From contig JAFYHN010000031.1 of assembly GCA_017539165.1 (NCBI GenBank), positions 1 to 35,615 of the forward strand: a DNA stretch of 35,615 bases, given 5' to 3'. How positions within the stretch are numbered: the first letter of the stretch is position 1; each line of letters starts with the position of its first letter. The notes under the pieces are model-generated. The model saw nothing but the letters and a program-made list of their open reading frames with translations. It searched no databases and was not told the origin of the DNA. The DNA is from Eubacterium sp. (lineage in GTDB: Bacteria > Bacillota > Clostridia > Lachnospirales > Lachnospiraceae). This document shows positions 31,571-35,615 of the stretch, in pieces. The translations under genes were made by a program, and so were the position numbers.

Positions 31571-32357
31571 AAGCTACCTCCCCTTTCTTTATAAATCCCT
31601 TGTTATATGCAACATTATTTATTGTCTCGTAATCATATATCTTAATATTACTTTTCATCATCTGCTTTATCATATCCGTATATGCTCTTCCATACTTCGA
31701 TATAGAAACCGGGAATATTCCAAGTTCACTCATCTTTCTCGATAGTTCTAATGGAAATGCATCCGGAATCTTTATCTCCATCAAGTGTTGTCCCGGTTTC
31801 AGAATCTGCCTTCCGTCCGTTCCTTTACGAAGATCTATATCCGTTGTTCTCCAAGTTATATTCGTGTCAAATGTAACTCTGAAATCTTTATCATTTATCC
31901 CTGCAAGGGCAATCCTGTCATAACCTATTATCATTGCAGGATGTAATCCTGTGTAGATATTCAGGAATTCATTTATCTCTTCTTTAACCTGACTTTCCGG
32001 TATACTGTCTCTTCCGGATTCTGAAGTAAGATAATCCATCGCATTTATATATTCTGCTGAAATCCTTCTTTTATAAACAACTCCTCTGTATTTCTTCTTA
32101 ATCTCTATGAATGCATTTGTATCATCAGATGTATCTCCATATGTTCTAAGCCTCAGCTTCTCCTTATATACCGGCTTCTCAAGAGAAGTTCTAATTATTC
32201 TAAAACTTGGAGTATCGAAGTATATATTGTTAATTCTCGACTTTCCATACTGATCCTTCTCTGCTATCTTAAGTAATTCTGGAAGAAGCGCATGATACTG
32301 AATATCATTTAGTAGATATTTTATTTCTAATCTTTCAAATGTCTGCTCCTTTGCCAT
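31563..32357 (-). CDS. VTC-domain polyphosphate polymerase-like protein
   Basis: 264 residues. A CYTH-type tunnel fold as in yeast Vtc4, which builds polyphosphate from ATP. The basic and acidic lining residues are visible: RLEIKYLL, NNIYFDTPSFR, KEKLRLRTYG, AFIEIKKKYRGVVYKRR, IGYDRIAL, VTFDTNITWR, LMEIKIPDAFP and SISKYGRAYTDM. Residues Arg/Lys/Glu at each expected position are kept, so catalysis is plausible, though no enzyme of this bacterial clade is shown here to be active. Start choice: the frame opens at a GTG at 32366 that overlaps the AGGAG; the ATG at 32357, 8 nt after it, is better. First gene of a three-gene operon. Confidence 0.88.
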   Translation of the reverse strand: MAKEQTFERLEIKYLLNDIQYHALLPELLKIAEKDQYGKSRINNIYFDTPSFRIIRTSLEKPVYKEKLRLRTYGDTSDDTNAFIEIKKKYRGVVYKRRISAEYINAMDYLTSESGRDSIPESQVKEEINEFLNIYTGLHPAMIIGYDRIALAGINDKDFRVTFDTNITWRTTDIDLRKGTDGRQILKPGQHLMEIKIPDAFPLELSRKMSELGIFPVSISKYGRAYTDMIKQMMKSNIKIYDYETINNVAYNKGFIKKGEVAYA

Positions 32358-32421
32358 ATCACTCACTCCTTTCTATGTTGTTTCTGCGCACATAATAATA
32401 TGTCAATCTGAAATAAACATT

Positions 32422-32462
32422 AAAAAAACAATCGAGATAAAAAATTTCTCGATTGTTTTTTT
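32422..32462. terminator. Bidirectional intrinsic terminator
   Basis: AAAAAAACAATCGAGA and TCTCGATTGTTTTTTT form a 16-bp stem that includes the A/T tracts, with a 9-nt loop. It ends the L,D-transpeptidase gene on the minus strand. Confidence 0.9.
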
Positions 32463-32495
32463 ATGATTACTTTTATTCTATTTAATGAAAACTCA

Positions 32496-33638
32496 TTACT
32501 GATACATAACGACTTTCGTTCCCGAAGGAATATTGTCATATATCCACTTCGCATTGTTTATCTCAAGACGGATGCATCCCTGAGAAACTCTTGCTCCCAA
32601 TGTTCCATCCATAATGTTTTCCTTGCTGTATGGATAATAAAGTACTGAATGGAACAGATAATTACCTGAAATCTGACTAGCATACCAACAGGTATAACCA
32701 TGATCTTCTCCAAAATGCTCTATATGTACGCCTATAGTAAATATACCATTAGGTGTACTTTCACCATCCGAACATGTAAAAGACTTGATTTGAGCCCAGT
32801 TATTTACACTTCCCTCGTATATCGCTACTTTATGATCTGTGCGATTTACAAGAATAAGATACTTAGTAGAACTAGAATACTGCTGAGCCTTTGATAACAT
32901 TGGATCTTCGATTGCGCCATCAGTACCAAAGTCATAAGTTTTTCCATCTACTTTACGAGTTCCAGTGGCCATCTTTCCATTTGATAAGAGATAATACCAT
33001 TTTCCCTTCCAACAGATCCATGTGGATCTAGCCATTCTTCCATCATCATAAAAATAGTAATACTTTGACTTTTCCTTAAACCATCCTGTCATTACACTAC
33101 CATTTTTAGTAATATAATAGAATTCATTTCTTATTTTTATCCAGCCCTTCTTAGGAAGAAGCCCATTTTTTTTCAAGTAATATCTATTTCCATTGTCAGA
33201 TATCCACTCGCCCCTGACAAGTGAACCATCCTCTCTGAGATAATACCAACCCTTAGCAGTCTTTTTCCAACCGGTAATCATAACACCGTTCTTTTTCTTA
33301 TCTAAGTAATACGTCTTACCATTGATATTTCTCCAACCATGAAGTCTATGACCTTTCTTGTTTGAGTAATACCATTTATTATTTATCTTAATCCAACCTG
33401 TTCTAAGATATCCGGTCTTGCCAAAATAATACCAGTAGCCATCAATCTTAACCCATTTACTCTTTGGATAATATCCATCTTCATACTCATACCATTTTCC
33501 CTGTGAATTAGTCTTCCATTCACCAGATCCATGTCGACCAGCTGCATTGATATTAAGTGTCGATATACTTATAGCAAGTAATATCGCAAGCGCAAGTACT
33601 GCAAAAAAATTCCTGATAATTCTACTTTTCTCTATCAT
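32496..33638 (-). CDS. L,D-transpeptidase with choline-binding-type repeats
   Basis: 380 residues. A hydrophobic N-terminal signal (NFFAVLALAILLAISIST), then about nine tandem cell-wall-binding repeats (residues 38-245) of the form GWxxxxGKWYYL.. (GYWYYFGKTGYLRTGW, NKWYYSNKKGHRLHGW, KGWYYLREDGSLVRGEW). A C-terminal YkuD catalytic domain follows with TPNGIFTIGVH, HSVLYYP and the active-site SQGCIRLEI containing the nucleophilic Cys. L,D-transpeptidases make 3-3 peptidoglycan cross-links or attach proteins; the N-terminal repeats likely tether it to wall polymers. GAAAGGGA precedes the ATG. Position 33639-33766 upstream holds a spaced inverted repeat. Confidence 0.92.
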   Translation of the reverse strand: MIEKSRIIRNFFAVLALAILLAISISTLNINAAGRHGSGEWKTNSQGKWYEYEDGYYPKSKWVKIDGYWYYFGKTGYLRTGWIKINNKWYYSNKKGHRLHGWRNINGKTYYLDKKKNGVMITGWKKTAKGWYYLREDGSLVRGEWISDNGNRYYLKKNGLLPKKGWIKIRNEFYYITKNGSVMTGWFKEKSKYYYFYDDGRMARSTWICWKGKWYYLLSNGKMATGTRKVDGKTYDFGTDGAIEDPMLSKAQQYSSSTKYLILVNRTDHKVAIYEGSVNNWAQIKSFTCSDGESTPNGIFTIGVHIEHFGEDHGYTCWYASQISGNYLFHSVLYYPYSKENIMDGTLGARVSQGCIRLEINNAKWIYDNIPSGTKVVMYQ

Positions 33639-33694
33639 ATCTTCCCTTTCTACATTTTTGTTAATTCATATATTTTCATTGCCTCGCGCGCAAC

Positions 33695-33763
33695 TTAAAG
33701 AAATATATCAGTAGAATGCATATAAAAGTCATCTATTTATAGGAATTATCAATATTTCTTTAA
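33695..33763. repeat. Spaced 12-bp inverted repeat
   Basis: TTAAAGAAATAT (33695-33706) and ATATTTCTTTAA (33752-33763) are perfect inverted copies separated by 45 nt, between aroB and the L,D-transpeptidase gene. There is no T-run after the stem on either strand, so it is not an ordinary terminator. Confidence 0.55.
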
Positions 33764-33766
33764 TTA

Positions 33767-34882
33767 TTATTTCATTTCCATGATTATTTCTCTTGCAGTG
33801 TCTTCCTCGATAGGAGTTGCAAATACTCCAGGCTCGAATTCTTTAATAGAACCAATGCCGTCCTGAAGAACAAAACGAAGCTTACCATCACGAACCTTCT
33901 TATCTGTATATAACTTCTTAACAAGTGCTTCTCTATCAATATAGGAAGGAATCTCTGTAGGAAGACCGGCCTTAGCAAGTAAAGCAACTACCCTGTCCCT
34001 TTCCTCCTGCTTTAGAAGTCCCATCTTTAAGGCAAGATCGACTTCTGCAACCATACCTATAGAAACTGCTTCTCCATGCATAAGCTCATAATCACTAACA
34101 GTTTCGATAGCACGGCCGACTGTATGTCCAAGATTAAGAACTTCTCGAAGACCTGACTCTCTCTCATCCTGCATTACTACATCGTATTTAATTCTGCAAT
34201 TTGTCTCAGCGATATGCTCACATACCTCTGGATCAAGTGCAAGAATTTCATCCATATGCTCTTCAAGATAATAAAAAAACTTAGCATCTGCAAGACATGC
34301 ATGCTTAATTGTTTCCGCAAGACCACTTATGATCTGTCTCTTAGGAAGAGTCTTCCAGGTAGCAATATCGATATATACTTTGGTTGGCTGATTAAACAGA
34401 CCGATAAGATTTGTAGCAAGCGGTGTATCAACAGCTGTTTTACCTCCCACAGAAGCATCCGCAGCAGCTAGCAATGTCGTTGCATAATTGATAAAAGGTA
34501 CACCTCTTCCAAATGTTCCTGCGAGGAAACCAGCAAGATCAGTTACAACGCCTCCTCCTACGGCTACTATGCAACAATCACGTCTAAAACCTGATGCAAG
34601 AAGTTCATCCTCAAGTTGTGATTTTACCTCTCTTGTCTTACTCTTCTCTCCTTCAGGGAATACAAAAAGATCTGCATGATAACCTGCATTATTAAGTCGA
34701 TCAAAAATCTTTCGACCATACAGATCAACAACTATACTATCTGTAATAACTGCAAACTTATGAATCTTACCTACCATCCCATTCTTTAAATCTTCGATAA
34801 ACTGGTCCATAAGATCATATCCAATAGTTACATCATAGCTGTCATCAACAACCTTTTTTAATTCTACTCTAAATATACTCAT
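33767..34882 (-). CDS. aroB: 3-dehydroquinate synthase
   Basis: 371 residues. It converts DAHP to 3-dehydroquinate, the second step of the shikimate pathway, using NAD and zinc. Motifs: FPEGEKSKT, AVGGGVVTDLAGFLAGTFGRG (NAD site), TTLLAAADASVGGKTAV, and the three metal ligands in GLAETIKH, NLGHTVGRAIE and MHGEAVSIGM. A frame extension reaches a TTG at 34921, but the ATG at 34882 (MSIFRVELKK) fits the family start; its AGGAG lies 13 nt upstream, further than usual. No other aro gene is adjacent. A promoter lies at 34956-34984. Confidence 0.95.
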   Translation of the reverse strand: MSIFRVELKKVVDDSYDVTIGYDLMDQFIEDLKNGMVGKIHKFAVITDSIVVDLYGRKIFDRLNNAGYHADLFVFPEGEKSKTREVKSQLEDELLASGFRRDCCIVAVGGGVVTDLAGFLAGTFGRGVPFINYATTLLAAADASVGGKTAVDTPLATNLIGLFNQPTKVYIDIATWKTLPKRQIISGLAETIKHACLADAKFFYYLEEHMDEILALDPEVCEHIAETNCRIKYDVVMQDERESGLREVLNLGHTVGRAIETVSDYELMHGEAVSIGMVAEVDLALKMGLLKQEERDRVVALLAKAGLPTEIPSYIDREALVKKLYTDKKVRDGKLRFVLQDGIGSIKEFEPGVFATPIEEDTAREIIMEMK

Positions 34883-34955
34883 TATATAAACTCGTCTCCT
34901 ATACTTTAAATCAATAAACAACTACAACGAATTAAATGCATTTAACTGTTCTTTA

Positions 34956-34984
34956 AGTATATACATGTTTTAAGAAAAAGTCTA
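34956..34984 (-). promoter_or_regulatory. Probable promoter of aroB
   Basis: On the minus strand: -35 TAGACT (34979-34984), a 17-nt spacer, -10 TATACT (34956-34961). The predicted start is about 65 nt before the aroB ATG. Confidence 0.5.
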
Positions 34985-35011
34985 GATGTAATACAGTATT
35001 TACTTATAACA

Positions 35012-35037
35012 TAAAAGAGTGTCGTTTGCGACACTCT
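35012..35037 (-). terminator. Second intrinsic terminator, end of the structured element
   Basis: AGAGTGTCG pairs perfectly with CGACACTCT (9 bp) around CAAA, followed by TTTATG on the minus strand. It lies 140 nt beyond the first terminator of the rRNA/tRNA operon. Confidence 0.8.
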
Positions 35038-35149
35038 CCGCGCGAGGCGCGTATTGCCGCAGGCAACTATCTTCCTATCGCGCCGAGACGCATCTTCAGC
35101 GGAGCGTTTTTTGTGTAATAGGAGACGAAGTTTCCTATTATACAAAAAA
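35038..35149 (-). ncRNA. GC-rich structured RNA element of unknown family
   Basis: Read on the minus strand: a 17-bp hairpin (35107-35123 with 35133-35149) encloses AACTTCGTC. Then comes a GC-rich part where GGCGCG (35079-35084) pairs with CGCGCC (35046-35051), enclosing the hairpin TTGCC-TGC-GGCAA (35054-35066). An outer CCGC/GCGG (35038-35041 with 35099-35102) can close it. An intrinsic terminator follows at 35012-35037. The GC content stands out from the AT-rich surroundings. It could be a small RNA, or a mobile palindromic repeat. It is not 5S rRNA, tmRNA or 6S RNA by any feature I can see. Confidence 0.45.
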
Positions 35150-35171
35150 ACTCCCAACTTCTGTTAGGAGT
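35143..35171 (-). terminator. Intrinsic terminator of the rRNA/tRNA operon
   Basis: On the minus strand ACTCCTAAC pairs with GTTGGGAGT (9 bp, one G-U) around AGAA, then seven T residues. It starts 6 nt after the last tRNA. Confidence 0.85.
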
Positions 35172-35176
35172 GAACG

Positions 35177-35250
35177 TGGACGCTCGGGGACTCGAACCCA
35201 GGACCGTCCGGTTATGAGCCGGATGCTCTAACCAACTGAGCTAAGCGTCC
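35177..35250 (-). tRNA. tRNA with CAU anticodon (Ile2 or elongator Met)
   Basis: 74 nt, acceptor GGACGCT/AGCGTCC, D-arm AGCTCAGTTGGTTAGAGC, anticodon stem CCGG with loop CTCATAA (anticodon CAT), T-arm GGGTTCGAGTCCC, discriminator A, no CCA. The body resembles the Bacillus tRNA-Ile2 whose C34 is modified to lysidine, more than elongator Met. The identity is decided by modification, so it is left open. Last tRNA before the terminator. Confidence 0.9.
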
Positions 35251-35264
35251 TTTTTTAATAATAG

Positions 35265-35336
35265 TGACCCGGACGGGAATTGAACCCGTGTTACCGCCGT
35301 GAAAGGGCGATGTCTTAACCTCTTGACCACCGGGCC
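35265..35336 (-). tRNA. tRNA-Glu (TTC)
   Basis: 72 nt. Acceptor GGCCCGG pairs with CCGGGTC (one G-U); D-arm TGGTCAAGAGGTTAAGACA; anticodon loop CTTTCAC, anticodon TTC; T-arm ACGGGTTCAATTCCCGT; discriminator A. No CCA is encoded. Between tRNA-Asn and tRNA-CAU. Confidence 0.95.
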
Positions 35337-35375
35337 AGATCTCAACATAAAACTTATACAGTTATGTTAAAAAAA

Positions 35376-35447
35376 CTCCCCGAGTTGGGCTCGAACCAAC
35401 AACCCCTCGGTTAACAGCCGAGTGCTCTACCATTGAGCTATCGAGGA
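35376..35447 (-). tRNA. tRNA-Asn (GTT)
   Basis: 72 nt. Acceptor TCCTCGA pairs with TCGGGGA; D-arm TAGCTCAATGGTAGAGCA; anticodon loop CTGTTAA, anticodon GTT; T-arm TTGGTTCGAGCCCAA; discriminator G. No CCA is encoded. First tRNA after the 23S gene. Confidence 0.95.
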
Positions 35448-35496
35448 ATAAAAAACTTCACACAGAATACAAAACATCAGTATCTTACCTAAACTA

Positions 35497-35615
35497 GGAA
35501 AAGCTCACGACCTATTAGTACACCTCAGCTAAACATGTTGCCATGCTTACACCCAGTGCCTATCAACCTCGTAGTCTTCGAGGGGTCTTAAGAGATATCT
35601 CATCTTGAGGTTGGC
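35497..35615 (-). rRNA. 23S ribosomal RNA, 3' end (partial)
   Basis: The minus strand carries the conserved end of 23S rRNA: AGATGAGATATC, CGAAGACTACGAGGTTGATAG, GGGTGTAAGC and the terminal block GTACTAATAGGTCGTGAGC. The mature 3' end is placed by comparison with other bacteria and could shift by several bases. The gene continues beyond the right edge. No 5S rRNA fits in the 49 nt before tRNA-Asn. Confidence 0.92.

Noticed and set aside
31080-31745. A 221-codon plus-strand frame opposite DUF4956
   Set aside because: It is antisense to two genes with clear family motifs and has no start signal.
35010-35149. 5S rRNA
   Set aside because: It lacks the conserved 5S loops and CCGAAC core; the helices do not fit a 5S fold.
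34942-35157. A 71-codon frame on the minus strand through the region after the tRNA array
   Set aside because: It overlaps the terminators and the hairpins of the structured element, has no ribosome binding site, and its composition comes from the GC-rich stems.

Overview
The window looks like a chromosomal segment of a low-GC Firmicute, most likely a Lachnospiraceae-type Clostridium (inference). The grounds are the AT-rich base composition, strong GGAGG ribosome binding sites, an NfnAB electron-bifurcating pair, a VTC / DUF4956 / beta-helix lipoprotein operon, a VanW protein, a choline-binding-like L,D-transpeptidase, and tRNA genes with no encoded CCA. Almost all genes lie on the minus strand. 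The exceptions are a histidine kinase, a small lipoprotein, tsaE and tRNA-Ser.

Layout: (1) 1-623 is the 5' part of pckA, whose promoter fires into a terminator-like hairpin. (2) 797-7319 is a seven-gene operon, read right to left as tsaB, rimI, rnz, tsaD, ispD, a DUF885 lipoprotein and a shortened BirA-like gene. It combines t6A synthesis, tRNA 3' processing and isoprenoid synthesis. (3) 7473-9260 holds an AraC-type regulator and a degenerate GGDEF protein. (4) 9535-12966 is an accessory island with an orphan histidine kinase, two secreted proteins of unknown function and a small lipoprotein, bounded by strong terminators. (5) 13002-14995 carries purine nucleoside phosphorylase, tsaE (away from the other t6A genes) and dCMP deaminase. 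(6) 15034-19933 carries a VanW/YoaR protein with a Pro/Asn repeat tail, a 36-residue membrane peptide, an ABC permease whose C-terminus is missing, and its ATPase. (7) 20058-23825 is a murJ, DUF815 ATPase and nth operon. (8) 23830-27412 has a secreted Fn3-like protein and nfnAB behind a leader of about 190 nt containing two hairpins. (9) 27465-28935 has tRNA-Ser(CGA), an HD hydrolase and a DUF3592-like membrane protein. (10) 29034-32357 is an operon of VTC polyphosphate-polymerase-like protein, DUF4956 membrane protein and Cthe_2159-like lipoprotein. (11) 32422-34882 has the L,D-transpeptidase and aroB. (12) 35012-35615 is the end of an rRNA operon: the 23S 3' end, tRNA-Asn, tRNA-Glu and tRNA-CAU, a terminator, then a GC-rich, highly structured element of about 140 nt.

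The genes connect in several ways. t6A enzymes, RNase Z and CCA-less tRNAs share a tRNA-maturation theme. MurJ, VanW and L,D-transpeptidase belong to cell-envelope construction. The candidates for undescribed biology are the structured element after the tRNA array, the VTC/DUF4956/beta-helix operon, the orphan kinase with its exported neighbours, the nfn leader, the BirA-like protein without a C-terminal domain, and the truncated ABC permease.
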